This document shows, piece after piece, positions 19,376 to 27,401 of a stretch of 64,000 bases of DNA; positions within the stretch are counted from its first letter, which is position 1, and each line of letters opens with the position of its first letter. Where the stretch lies: positions 1 through 64,000 of the forward strand of contig NZ_JACC01000003.1 in the NCBI RefSeq assembly GCF_000520955.1. Direction: 5' to 3'. The DNA comes from Aquimarina pacifica (lineage in GTDB: Bacteria > Bacteroidota > Bacteroidia > Flavobacteriales > Flavobacteriaceae). Position numbers and translations under genes: made by a program. The notes beneath the pieces were generated by a model. That model did no database searches, was not told the DNA's origin, and was given only the letters and a program-made list of their open reading frames with translations.

Positions 19376-19383
19376 CAAAAATA
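19376..19383 (-). promoter_or_regulatory. -7 element of the rlmD promoter
   Basis: The minus strand reads TATTTTTG, then CGCT, then the rlmD ATG. The TAnnTTTG match is exact and the predicted leader is 0-1 nt. No clear -33 TTG was found. Confidence 0.4.
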
Positions 19384-19440
19384 GAATAATTGAAAAGATT
19401 ATTAGAATAAGGATTAAAATTTTATAATTTATTTCATTTT

Positions 19441-19476
19441 AAAAAGAAAAGACTGCCTTTTTAGGCAGTCTTTTTC
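19441..19476 (-). terminator. Terminator of the CmpX-type channel gene
   Basis: AAGACTGCC (19449-19457) and GGCAGTCTT (19464-19472) form a 9-bp stem around a 6-nt loop. On the minus strand it is followed by a T-rich tract. It lies between the channel stop and the rlmD promoter. Confidence 0.85.
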
Positions 19477-19500
19477 CAGTTGTTCCCAAAATAGTATTAC

Positions 19501-20664
19501 TTACTTCTTGTTAAACTTATCTAGTATTTTCTCCATTTGTTTACCAGCTGCTTCTCTACCTCCTAAACCAAAGGATAGGGCGATGGTGATGGCTACAGTT
19601 CCTAAGGTTAATCCAAATGCAAGATTTATAATTTCATTAGCGATTCCCATGGTACCTAAGCCTATAGCCAGAAAGATAGCTATAATAGCAACTCTCATGA
19701 TAGAAGCTATAAATTTGTTTTCTTCTTTTTTAGAAAAGTTTTTGTACGCAACTGTCGCAATCCAATTTCCGATAGCCAAAATTATTAGACCAAATAAAAT
19801 CTTTCCTGAATAGGTAATTATAGTATTTAATATTTCAGTTAACTGACCGAATTCTAATTTTTCGACGGCTGTAACGATTCCAAAAATTACAATAAAGAAA
19901 TATACGATGTTACAGATGAGTTTTACAACATTAGTATCTCCAGTAATTGAGTTTAGATTAATTTTGGTAAAGAAGTTGTTTAAATTCATGCTATTAAGAA
20001 GGTCTTTGAGTAGTTCGCTGATAAAACGACCTCCTATAATAAAGATGATTAGAATAAGTGTTGCTACCATGACTTTTGGGATTGCTCCCAAGAATGTTTC
20101 TAGCATTGCAGTTGCAGGTTGCGAAATTGCCTCCATATTAAGAATGTTTAAGGCTGCAATTAATAAAGGAATGAAAATGAAAATGAAAACAATTTTCTTT
20201 AAAATAATAACGAGGTTAATATTCTCAGGAAGTTTTAGTTTAGGTACAAACTTCTGAATAGTGTCTCCAGATAATCCTACTAGTTCTGATACAATAGTTG
20301 CCAGCATATATCCAATATATCCTACCAATCCAGCACCTATAATATTAGGGATGAATCCTAAGAATCCGTTTAGCATATTTTTTATAGGATCCATTACATT
20401 TTTAATGCCTAATTTGTCTAGAACCAACATTAAGACAAAAATCATGATTAAGAAATAAACTAATTTTCCGATAAAATTAGAAAGTTTAATTTTTTCATTT
20501 TTTAATTTTTCATCGATCCCCGTTTTCCTAATTACTTTAGTAATAACTCTTTTAATTATATTAGCTAAGAACCATCCTATTATTAGTATTATTATTGCTA
20601 ATACGATATTCGGAAGATATTCGCCATTAATAAAGTTTTTTACTAGATTGTTAAAGTGCTCCAT
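19501..20664 (-). CDS. CmpX-type mechanosensitive channel family membrane protein
   Basis: 387 residues with repeated paired membrane helices of the TM_helix (PF05552) type: about residues 20-35, 55-75, 95-120, 155-175, 190-215, 250-275, 285-310 and 320-365. Each unit contains glycine-rich helix pairs such as FIPNIIGAGLVGYIGYM and AIPKVMVATLILIIFIIGG. The protein stops 20 residues after FGLGGREAAGKQ, the loop that in MscS proteins leads into the beta domain; that domain is absent. This is the architecture of CmpX-like proteins, thought to affect envelope stress or mechanosensation. Whether it gates is unknown. Monocistronic with its own terminator. Confidence 0.85.
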   Translation of the reverse strand: MEHFNNLVKNFINGEYLPNIVLAIIILIIGWFLANIIKRVITKVIRKTGIDEKLKNEKIKLSNFIGKLVYFLIMIFVLMLVLDKLGIKNVMDPIKNMLNGFLGFIPNIIGAGLVGYIGYMLATIVSELVGLSGDTIQKFVPKLKLPENINLVIILKKIVFIFIFIPLLIAALNILNMEAISQPATAMLETFLGAIPKVMVATLILIIFIIGGRFISELLKDLLNSMNLNNFFTKINLNSITGDTNVVKLICNIVYFFIVIFGIVTAVEKLEFGQLTEILNTIITYSGKILFGLIILAIGNWIATVAYKNFSKKEENKFIASIMRVAIIAIFLAIGLGTMGIANEIINLAFGLTLGTVAITIALSFGLGGREAAGKQMEKILDKFNKK

Positions 20665-20935
20665 ATTTTTATGATGTTTTAGTGTTTGGTTAAATTAGTA
20701 TTTCTGTATACGGATCTTATTTTTTGATATTCAAATACATGCCGTATTTTCGACGAAGTGTTATTACAACCGATAAAAATGATTTTTTAATTTTAAAAGA
20801 GTAGAGTAATTCTTTAATACGCTATTTTGATAGAAACAGGTTTCTTTTATCCAAAAAGAAAAAGTGTAAATTTTTTGTGTGAAAAATGAACCTCATTACT
20901 AGTTCGACGTCTTATTAGTATAGATGTATTTGTAA

Positions 20936-21487
20936 ATGACTAAAAAAGTATTCGATTCACTATTAGTACTTCAATGCCAATCTGGAAATAAGAAATCCAT
21001 GACACTTCTTGTAAAACGATGGCATATAAAATTGTGTAAACATGCTTATAGATATACAAAGGACCTAGAGGTGTCTAAAGATATTACTCAGGATAGTTGG
21101 TATACGATTTTCAAGAAGATAAGAAGTATTAAAAATCCTGATAGTTTCGGGAGTTGGGCCATGATGATTGTTACCAGAAAATCACTTGATTGGTTGAAGA
21201 AGTATAAAAAAGAACATGATTTTCTTGATGACTATTTAATTACGAGGCAATTAGATCTTGATGGTACTCAGCATAATAGTGATCCCATTATTAATCAACT
21301 AAGAATGGCAATTCATAAACTGCCAAAAAATCATGAAATAGTACTCAATCTTTTTTATTTGGATGACTTTACAATACAAGAAATAGGAGAAATACTTGAT
21401 ATTTCTACTGGAACTGTGAAATCAAGATTATTTAACGCAAGAGAAAAATTAAAAGAAATTTTAAAACAAACTAATTATGAAAAATGA
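20936..21487 (+). CDS. ECF-type RNA polymerase sigma factor
   Basis: A 183-residue sigma-70 family extracytoplasmic-function factor. Region 2 covers about residues 18-85 (KHAYRYTKDLEVSKDITQDS, core and -10 recognition). Region 4 covers about 120-175 (LPKNHEIVLNLFYLDDFTIQ, then EIGEILDISTGTVKSRLFNA), which holds the helix-turn-helix for the -35 element. No sigma 1.1 or region 3. The stop overlaps the next gene by 11 bp, so the small membrane partner is made with it and is the best candidate for a regulator. Just upstream is TGTATTTG, one mismatch from the -7 consensus, 3 nt before the ATG. Confidence 0.92.
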   Translation: MTKKVFDSLLVLQCQSGNKKSMTLLVKRWHIKLCKHAYRYTKDLEVSKDITQDSWYTIFKKIRSIKNPDSFGSWAMMIVTRKSLDWLKKYKKEHDFLDDYLITRQLDLDGTQHNSDPIINQLRMAIHKLPKNHEIVLNLFYLDDFTIQEIGEILDISTGTVKSRLFNAREKLKEILKQTNYEK

Positions 21488-21866
21488 TATGAATAATGTA
21501 AAGGACATTGATCAACTTATAAAAGAATCATTGACAGAAGAAGAAGCTAAGTTTTATGACGAACTTGATGAGCAAAATCTTTTTGAAATGGTCGGAGGGC
21601 TTTTTAAAACAACGAATAGATGGGTGCTAATAGCAATGAATACTGTTCATGTTATTGCTTTTGTATTTTTTATTTATTGTTGTATTCAGTTTTTTAATAC
21701 AGATAGTACTAATGAACTTATTCAATGGTTTGCAGCTGGATTTGTTTGTATGACCTTCTTGGTAATGATTAAACTTTTTACATGGATGCAAATGGATAAA
21801 AATGCATTGTTAAGAGAAATAAAGAGATTAGAGTTACAAATATCATCAATAGCTACAAAAGTGTAA
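21477..21866 (+). CDS. DUF6768 family small membrane protein, partner of the ECF sigma factor
   Basis: 129 residues: an acidic N-terminus (DIDQLIKESLTEEEAKFYDEL), the conserved FEMVGGLFKTTNRW segment, two membrane helices (about 43-65 and 78-97) and a C-terminal amphipathic helix with Lys/Glu. I recognise the DUF6768 pattern. It overlaps the sigma factor gene by 11 bp. There is no zinc-binding anti-sigma motif, so an anti-sigma role is only inferred from position. ATG 21487 is an alternative start that would just abut the sigma stop. Confidence 0.75.
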   Translation: MKNDMNNVKDIDQLIKESLTEEEAKFYDELDEQNLFEMVGGLFKTTNRWVLIAMNTVHVIAFVFFIYCCIQFFNTDSTNELIQWFAAGFVCMTFLVMIKLFTWMQMDKNALLREIKRLELQISSIATKV

Positions 21867-22103
21867 TGATTTGTTGTCAAATAAAACAAGTTTTTGAAGA
21901 AAAAGAGAATCATTGTTTTTTGCAGTAATGTCAGAGATTGTAGGGTTATCTTATGTTTATTTAAGTTTTTGTTCTTTATGTGGTTTTAAAATTAAAAAAT
22001 CAATAAAGATTTAGTAATTTGCGATTAACTTCATAAAGGATGATTTCTCTCCAGAAGTATATCAAAGTAGGAATTGTAAAAGTTTTATTTTAATACGTGA
22101 ATA

Positions 22104-23384
22104 ATGGCATTACTAGAAAAAAAGTCATCACAACAATCAATTGAATTAGAAGATAAATATGGTGCTCATAACTATCACCCATTACCTGTGGTACTAAGTA
22201 GAGGAGAAGGTGTATATGTTTGGGATGTAGAAGGGGAGAAGTATTATGATTTTTTAAGTGCATACTCTGCAGTAAATCAAGGACATTGTCATCCTAAAAT
22301 AGTGGGAGCAATGGTGAATCAGGCACAACAGTTAACACTTACTTCGCGCGCTTTTTATAATGATAAGTTAGGAGAATATGAGAAGTTTGCAACCGACTAT
22401 TTTGGGTTTGATAAACTCTTGCCAATGAATACAGGTGCCGAAGCTGTAGAAACAGCTTTAAAATTATGTAGAAAATGGGCGTACGAAAAGAAGGGTATTC
22501 CAGAAAATGAAGCTCAGATTATTGTATGCGAAAATAATTTTCATGGTAGAACTACCACTATCATCTCTTTTTCTAATGATCCTGTAGCAAGAAAAAATTT
22601 TGGGCCCTATACAGCTGGATTTATTAAAATAGCCTATGATAACCTATCTGCTTTAGAACAAACACTACAACAAAACAAAAATGTTGCTGGTTTTTTAGTA
22701 GAACCGATACAAGGCGAGGCTGGTGTATATGTTCCCTCAGATGATTATTTGATTAAGGCCAAGGCATTGTGCGAAAAATATAATGTATTATTTCTGGCAG
22801 ATGAAGTACAAACTGGGATTGCAAGAACTGGTAGACTATTGGCGACTTGTGGTAACTGCTCTTGTGCGGATAAGAGTTGTTCTCAAAATCCAGACGTAAA
22901 ACCTGATGTTCTTATTTTAGGAAAAGCACTAAGCGGTGGCGCATATCCTGTTTCTGCAGTATTGGCCGATAACCATATAATGGATGTAATCAAACCGGGT
23001 AATCATGGTAGTACGTTTGGAGGTAATCCCGTTGCGGCGGCTGTTGCAGTAGCGGCCTTAGAAGTAGTGAGAGACGAAAAGTTGGCTGAAAATGCCTTTG
23101 AATTAGGAGAGTTGTTTAGATCAGAATTAAATCTTTACATTAAAGACTCTAAAATAGCAAAATTAGTTAGAGGTAAAGGGTTATTAAATGCTATTGTAAT
23201 TAATGATTCTGAAGAAAGTGAAACTGCCTGGAATATTTGTGTTGCTTTAAAGAAAAATGGTCTTCTTGCAAAACCGACTCATGGTAATATTATTCGTTTT
23301 GCACCTCCTCTGGTTATGAACAAAGAACAGTTGCTAGATTGTGTTTCTATCATTATTAGAACCCTTAAAGAGTTTGAGGTATAA
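22104..23384 (+). CDS. rocD: Ornithine--oxo-acid aminotransferase
   Basis: A 426-residue class III PLP aminotransferase that converts ornithine and 2-oxoglutarate to glutamate semialdehyde and glutamate. PLP lysine is Lys274 in LGKALSGGAYPVSA; the PLP-phosphate and cofactor motifs NTGAEAVETALK and FLADEVQTGIARTG are intact. Between the last motif and the lysine there is a cysteine-rich insertion with Cys249, Cys252, Cys254 and Cys259 (CGNCSCADKSC), absent from most non-bacteroidete enzymes. It sits alone, with a 237-bp AT-rich upstream region in which TAGTAATTTGC is a near-match to the promoter consensus. Confidence 0.94.
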   Translation: MALLEKKSSQQSIELEDKYGAHNYHPLPVVLSRGEGVYVWDVEGEKYYDFLSAYSAVNQGHCHPKIVGAMVNQAQQLTLTSRAFYNDKLGEYEKFATDYFGFDKLLPMNTGAEAVETALKLCRKWAYEKKGIPENEAQIIVCENNFHGRTTTIISFSNDPVARKNFGPYTAGFIKIAYDNLSALEQTLQQNKNVAGFLVEPIQGEAGVYVPSDDYLIKAKALCEKYNVLFLADEVQTGIARTGRLLATCGNCSCADKSCSQNPDVKPDVLILGKALSGGAYPVSAVLADNHIMDVIKPGNHGSTFGGNPVAAAVAVAALEVVRDEKLAENAFELGELFRSELNLYIKDSKIAKLVRGKGLLNAIVINDSEESETAWNICVALKKNGLLAKPTHGNIIRFAPPLVMNKEQLLDCVSIIIRTLKEFEV

Positions 23385-23414
23385 GGTTGAATAAGATCAT
23401 AATTACAAGGTGTA

Positions 23415-23825
23415 TTAAGGAGCAAGGATTGTAAAAGGGTGTACTTCAATATTTCTTAACACCCAGAATAAAACAATTATCACTCCGAAAATTACAGGAG
23501 TATATGGATGATATAAGTAGTTATAATAGTCTTTTTTCCTGATCCGGTTAATGATTCTCATACAAATATTATAGAGAAAAGTTAGTATACCCAGAATATA
23601 GAGGGCATTATAGTCTAATGTGGCAATAATATTTAAGTGAAGCAATTGATGCAATGCTCTTTGACTGCCGCAACCAGGACAATATAGACCTGTTACTGAA
23701 TGAAAAGGACATGCAGGAAAAATACCAGTTGTACTGGGGTTATATACATAATATAGGGATAGTAGTATTATAACTACCATCCCTATTATTATATATTTAT
23801 ATTTTTTAGTAGCTACCACCACCAC
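23415..23825 (-). CDS. DUF2752 domain-containing membrane protein
   Basis: 136 residues with three membrane helices (about 9-27, 70-88, 110-128). Between helix 1 and 2 is the DUF2752 signature, CPFHSVTGLYCPGCGSQRAL, with three cysteines and an Arg. Function unknown. The frame overlaps the end of the upstream dispanin-like gene by 20 bp; the start is one of three consecutive GTG codons at 23825-23817 or an internal ATG about 16 codons in. This pair of families is a frequent two-gene unit in Flavobacteriaceae. Confidence 0.85.
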   Translation of the reverse strand: MVVVATKKYKYIIIGMVVIILLSLYYVYNPSTTGIFPACPFHSVTGLYCPGCGSQRALHQLLHLNIIATLDYNALYILGILTFLYNICMRIINRIRKKDYYNYLYHPYTPVIFGVIIVLFWVLRNIEVHPFTILAP

Positions 23826-24087
23826 TCAACATTGCCATACCTCCCATTAGGAAGCCAAAAATAGCATATAATACAAAAACAACAACACCAGCAATCACGG
23901 TATATTTTAGCCATTTTTTTGCATCATCAGATGCTTTTTGTGCGGCTTCATAATTACCATTTTCATACTCCGAATTTACTTTTGTAGCATTTATAAGGGC
24001 TACAATACCAAGAGGTAAGCAACAAAAAAGTAATGCCAAAATTGATTCTACAAGATAATTTTTAGGTTTAGCTTGATTAGTTTCCAT
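23806..24087 (-). CDS. CD225/dispanin family small membrane protein
   Basis: 93 residues, two membrane helices. The CD225 pattern is visible: SILALLFCCLPLGIVALINA with a double Cys, then a polar loop (YENGNYEAAQKASDDAKKW) and the second helix. Bacterial dispanins are of unknown function; the fold is related to interferon-induced membrane proteins. It heads a two-gene unit with the DUF2752 gene, whose start lies inside its last codons. Confidence 0.85.
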   Translation of the reverse strand: METNQAKPKNYLVESILALLFCCLPLGIVALINATKVNSEYENGNYEAAQKASDDAKKWLKYTVIAGVVVFVLYAIFGFLMGGMAMLSGGGSY

Positions 24088-24431
24088 AAAATTTGAAATT
24101 TAGTTAAATGATTGTTTAGTACTCATTATTTTTAGTAATAGATTCGAAATCATTTTATTATGATTTCAAGGCTAAAAAAAGTCTCTATTCTCTACATAAG
24201 ACACTTTTTGTTTTCCCTTGAGTCTCTAAAATTACTATTGTTTTTTCGAATTTTTAGTATATGTTATATGCGAAGTAGTAAATAAATACCTCACTTCAAT
24301 TACCTAATTACCTTCTTTATTATATTTAGAAAACTCATCTCATCATTTTAGGTTTATTATACGCAATATACATAATTAACTTGTTAAACAATTATACGTT
24401 CAAAATTCTATAATTTAATATTTTTGCATTT
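24088..24431. other. 344-bp divergent intergenic region
   Basis: No gene seen. An imperfect hairpin (AAAAAGTCTC 24175-24184 against GACACTTTTT 24200-24209, one C-C mismatch) with T-runs on both strands sits in the left half, odd for a region between divergent genes. The right edge holds the promoter of the next gene. Confidence 0.4.
24419..24426 (+). promoter_or_regulatory. -7 element for the small membrane protein/Smr operon
   Basis: TATTTTTGC is an exact TAnnTTTG match that ends 5 nt before ATG 24432, predicting a leader of about 2 nt. No -33 TTG lies at the expected spacing. Confidence 0.4.
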
Positions 24432-24641
24432 ATGAATAATACGTTTAAAAAAGGAGTACGACTATTTCTTATTATTTTGGGTGCAATTGCACTAATAAGT
24501 GAAATTTCATCAATCGAAAAGAATTATTATATCCAAAGCATTGGAGTTGTTTTATTAATGTTGGGGGTTTTTCTAGTAAATACCAAGGTAAAACCAAAGG
24601 AAGAACGTATTTCGAACAGTTTTGTTGAAGAAGAAGAATGA
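24432..24641 (+). CDS. Small two-helix membrane protein
   Basis: 69 residues with two hydrophobic helices (about 9-24 and 36-51) separated by a short polar loop, and a charged C-terminus ending in four Glu. I do not recognise a named family. Its stop overlaps the ATG of the Smr-domain gene by 4 nt, an arrangement that suggests coupled translation. Similar small membrane genes often precede this Smr gene in flavobacteria, but I cannot confirm that here. Confidence 0.7.
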   Translation: MNNTFKKGVRLFLIILGAIALISEISSIEKNYYIQSIGVVLLMLGVFLVNTKVKPKEERISNSFVEEEE

Positions 24642-25198
24642 GTAAAATAAGTATAGGAGATACCGTAGAAGTATTAGATGATCCTATTTCTGGTAGAGTA
24701 GTCGCTATTACTGCAAGTGAGGTTACGATTGCTACAGAGGATGGTTTTGATATGACTTTTGATATCAGAGAAGTTGTAAAAGTAGCGCAAGGGGAGATGA
24801 TTATTCCTTCTTATGAAGAGGTTGCTAAAAATTTGCAGGAGAAAGAAGTTTTTAAAAAGAAACCGAAAAGACCAGTTCAAAAACCAAAAGAGCGCAGTGC
24901 GCCGCCAATGGAAGTTGATTTGCATGTTAATAAACTTGTTAAATCTACAAAAGGAATGACCAATCATGATATGGTTATGCTGCAATTAGATACCGCGAAA
25001 AGGCAATTAGATTTTGCGATTAGCAAACGTATTCCCAAAGTGGTTTTTATACATGGTGTGGGGCAGGGAGTTCTCAAGGAAGAACTGAAATATCTTTTTG
25101 GAAGATATGATAATGTTCGGATATCTGAAGCGGATTATAAAAAATATGGATTAGGAGCTATGGAAATTTATATAATACAAAACCCCAAAATAATATAA
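24638..25198 (+). CDS. Smr/MutS2 C-terminal domain protein (DUF2027-like)
   Basis: 186 residues. N-terminal beta-barrel part (1-60, IGDTVEVLDDPISGRVVAI) resembles the DUF2027/SH3-like domain, then a basic Pro/Lys-rich linker (75-95), then an Smr domain (about 98-186) opening with MEVDLHVNKLV and containing VVFIHGVGQGVLKEELK; HGxGxGxLk is the Smr core motif. Smr domains bind or nick nucleic acids and act in ribosome rescue or recombination control in other bacteria. The exact role here is unknown. Confidence 0.88.
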   Translation: MSKISIGDTVEVLDDPISGRVVAITASEVTIATEDGFDMTFDIREVVKVAQGEMIIPSYEEVAKNLQEKEVFKKKPKRPVQKPKERSAPPMEVDLHVNKLVKSTKGMTNHDMVMLQLDTAKRQLDFAISKRIPKVVFIHGVGQGVLKEELKYLFGRYDNVRISEADYKKYGLGAMEIYIIQNPKII

Positions 25199-25237
25199 AT
25201 TATATTCAAAATATTTTTAATAATGCTTTACCTAATA

Positions 25238-26269
25238 TTATTCGATAGTTATTTGTTCTGTATCTAATACTAATGATTCTATTACTACAGGAGTGCCCGT
25301 TCCTTCGATAATAAGATCTTTTACGGTATAGGTTCTTACAGAAGTTTGTGTGGTTTCTCCAGTTTCCTCATCCTCTTCAGTTTCTAGATCTGTATAGGAA
25401 ATCTCTAGAATTCCGCTAGAAGCGGTAAGTTCTTTACTAATTGTCACAGAACTAGGAAGTGAACCATTACAAAAATAATCTTCAGTTTGTTCTGTCTCAA
25501 AAGAAGTGTCAAATTCTGTATAGGTTAGCAGGTTGTCTGCCTCATCAAAACTAATTGTAATTGGATCATCTTCGGATATGTCGTCTGCCAAGGGAAGAAT
25601 ATCAAATATGTTATTTGTAAAATTAATAGTAATTGCTCTGTCGAGATCACTATTAATCTTATAAAGCGTAAAAGTGTCTATCGGATCCTCGGTACAGCTT
25701 TGTATATCTCCTGTAAAGTCAATAGATATGTCTGCTTCTATGGTATCACTACCTAATAGTATATATTCTTTTCTGATTGCAATATCATCACCTTGTAACG
25801 TAGCATTTTCTACGGTCACCGTTCTAGTATATCTTTCTTGAGTATTTGATGTAGCTTCTAATGCCTCATAGCTAATATTTACCGTTCCCTCTGTGCTAAT
25901 TAATTCATCAATAATAGAAATTCCGCTAGGAGGGACGCTATTACAAAAATAATCAGGTCCAGAAATTGCTGATTCATATTCTCTGAAAATTAACAGATTA
26001 TCTGTAGAATTTAGCGTTACTGTAGTGGATTCATCTGTCGAAATATCATCTACATTTGGTGATATTTCGAAAGTGGTACTTGTAAAACTTACGGATAAAG
26101 ATTTATTCCCAGTATCTTCAATTTTATAAAATACGTACGCTTGGTCTGTGAGGTTTGCACAGTTTTCTAGAGATGCCTCAAAATTTACTTCGGTTTCTAT
26201 AATATCCCCTTCACTGCACCCAGAAAAAAAGAAAAATACAAGAGCATATAAATAAAATTTATTCATCAT
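25238..26269 (-). CDS. Lipoprotein with two copies of a beta-sandwich-like domain
   Basis: 343 residues. Lipobox SGCS gives Cys18. The mature part is an internal duplication: copy A (about 33-180) and copy B (about 188-330) share, in the same order, a YKI strand near the start, ISPNVDDIS versus ILPLADDIS, TDNLLIFREYE versus ADNLLTYTEFD, DYFCN, SGISIIDELIS versus SVTISKELTA, GTVNISYEALE versus GILEISYTDLE, and a final TRTVTVEN versus VRTYTVKD strand. Each copy keeps two Cys, likely a disulfide. The next gene upstream carries a single, interrupted copy. Family not recognised; surface or periplasmic location inferred. Confidence 0.75.
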   Translation of the reverse strand: MMNKFYLYALVFFFFSGCSEGDIIETEVNFEASLENCANLTDQAYVFYKIEDTGNKSLSVSFTSTTFEISPNVDDISTDESTTVTLNSTDNLLIFREYESAISGPDYFCNSVPPSGISIIDELISTEGTVNISYEALEATSNTQERYTRTVTVENATLQGDDIAIRKEYILLGSDTIEADISIDFTGDIQSCTEDPIDTFTLYKINSDLDRAITINFTNNIFDILPLADDISEDDPITISFDEADNLLTYTEFDTSFETEQTEDYFCNGSLPSSVTISKELTASSGILEISYTDLETEEDEETGETTQTSVRTYTVKDLIIEGTGTPVVIESLVLDTEQITIE

Positions 26270-26282
26270 TCAAATTTGCTTG

Positions 26283-27185
26283 TTAATTAGGAGAGGTAAC
26301 TTTAGAAACAGTCGTATCTATATACCCAAATGAAAAATCCTCATCTTCAAAATTTTCATTCTCATCTTCAAAAACTAAATTGCTTATAGTAATAATTGTT
26401 CTGTAAGTAGTCTGTATAGTATTGTCTAATATAGGAGGAACTTCAATAGGAGTTTCAGGGAACTCAGGATCCAAATAGAATAATTCTCCCGATTCTGTTT
26501 CGCGATCATCTCTGGGACTTCCGTTTTGATTGGTATCTTCATTTCTGGTAAGTACACCATCATTATCATCATCTTCTTCTAAATAATCAGGTATTCCATC
26601 ACCATCTGTATCTCTTGGATCATCATTGTCTGCAATGTCATTTACTAATTCTACACTAGTAAGAATATTATCACCATCATCATCCTGATCTTTATAGTTG
26701 GGGATTCCATCTCCATCAGTATCATCGTCTTCAAGGTCTCCATTACCATTAACGTCTTCGTCTTCGGCATCGACACCATCATTATCATCCTCAGTAATTA
26801 TAGAGGTCGAGATTTCTGCTGTACCCGATATAATCAGTAATTCTTCTAGTATAGTAATATCACTAGAGGGAAGAGTACCACAAAAATAATCACTAGTGAT
26901 TTCTGAATTGAAACTGCGATAAATAAAATGTACATCGTCACCAATGTCTATATATATAGGAGTTGTGGTAACAGTTGTATCTGAAAAAGATTCGTTGACA
27001 AAATCAAAAGAAATAGCCTCTTGGGTATCGTCATTGATCTTAAAGAAAACATATTCATCTTTTAATGAACCTCGGCAAAGTTCTAAATCTACTTCGTCAA
27101 ACTCAAAACTAGTCACTATGATATCTCCATCATCACAAGAAGATAGTAGGTGTAAGAAAAATAAGAAATACAAAAGCTTTTTCAC
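26283..27185 (-). CDS. Lipoprotein with Ca-binding TSP3-type insert
   Basis: 300 residues, GTG start, lipobox SSCD (Cys17). It carries one copy of the domain duplicated in the downstream lipoprotein: VFFKINDDT, TTPIYIDIGDD, YFCGTLPSSDITILEELL, SGTAEIS. The domain is then interrupted by about 95 acidic residues with thrombospondin type 3-like repeats (DTDGDGIPNYKDQDDDGD, DTDGDGIPDYLEEDDDND) before the final TYRTIITISNLVFED strand. The insert should bind calcium. The two genes are 13 bp apart and co-oriented, so they arose by duplication and are probably expressed together. Function unknown. Confidence 0.78.
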   Translation of the reverse strand: MKKLLYFLFFLHLLSSCDDGDIIVTSFEFDEVDLELCRGSLKDEYVFFKINDDTQEAISFDFVNESFSDTTVTTTPIYIDIGDDVHFIYRSFNSEITSDYFCGTLPSSDITILEELLIISGTAEISTSIITEDDNDGVDAEDEDVNGNGDLEDDDTDGDGIPNYKDQDDDGDNILTSVELVNDIADNDDPRDTDGDGIPDYLEEDDDNDGVLTRNEDTNQNGSPRDDRETESGELFYLDPEFPETPIEVPPILDNTIQTTYRTIITISNLVFEDENENFEDEDFSFGYIDTTVSKVTSPN

Positions 27186-27347
27186 GTATTTTGAAATTTA
27201 TTGTTAGTGTAAAAAGGTATCCTTTTTGTAAAGACGATAAAAAATATAAAATGTTTTGATGACTATATATTTTACAACTAAATTCAGACAAAAGTAAAAG
27301 AATTGAAAGATTATAGCACACCGGATTAAAAATAATTTTATTTCAGT

Positions 27348-27355
27348 TAGTTTTG
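27348..27355 (+). promoter_or_regulatory. -7 element of the cysteine desulfurase promoter
   Basis: TAGTTTTG, an exact TAnnTTTG match, 46 nt before the start codon; the predicted start site is near 27359. No -33 TTG is visible at 17-23 bp upstream. Confidence 0.45.
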
Positions 27356-27401
27356 TAGCGACCAAATAAATTCATTTCATACAATTTAAGGCACTGTTTT
27401 T

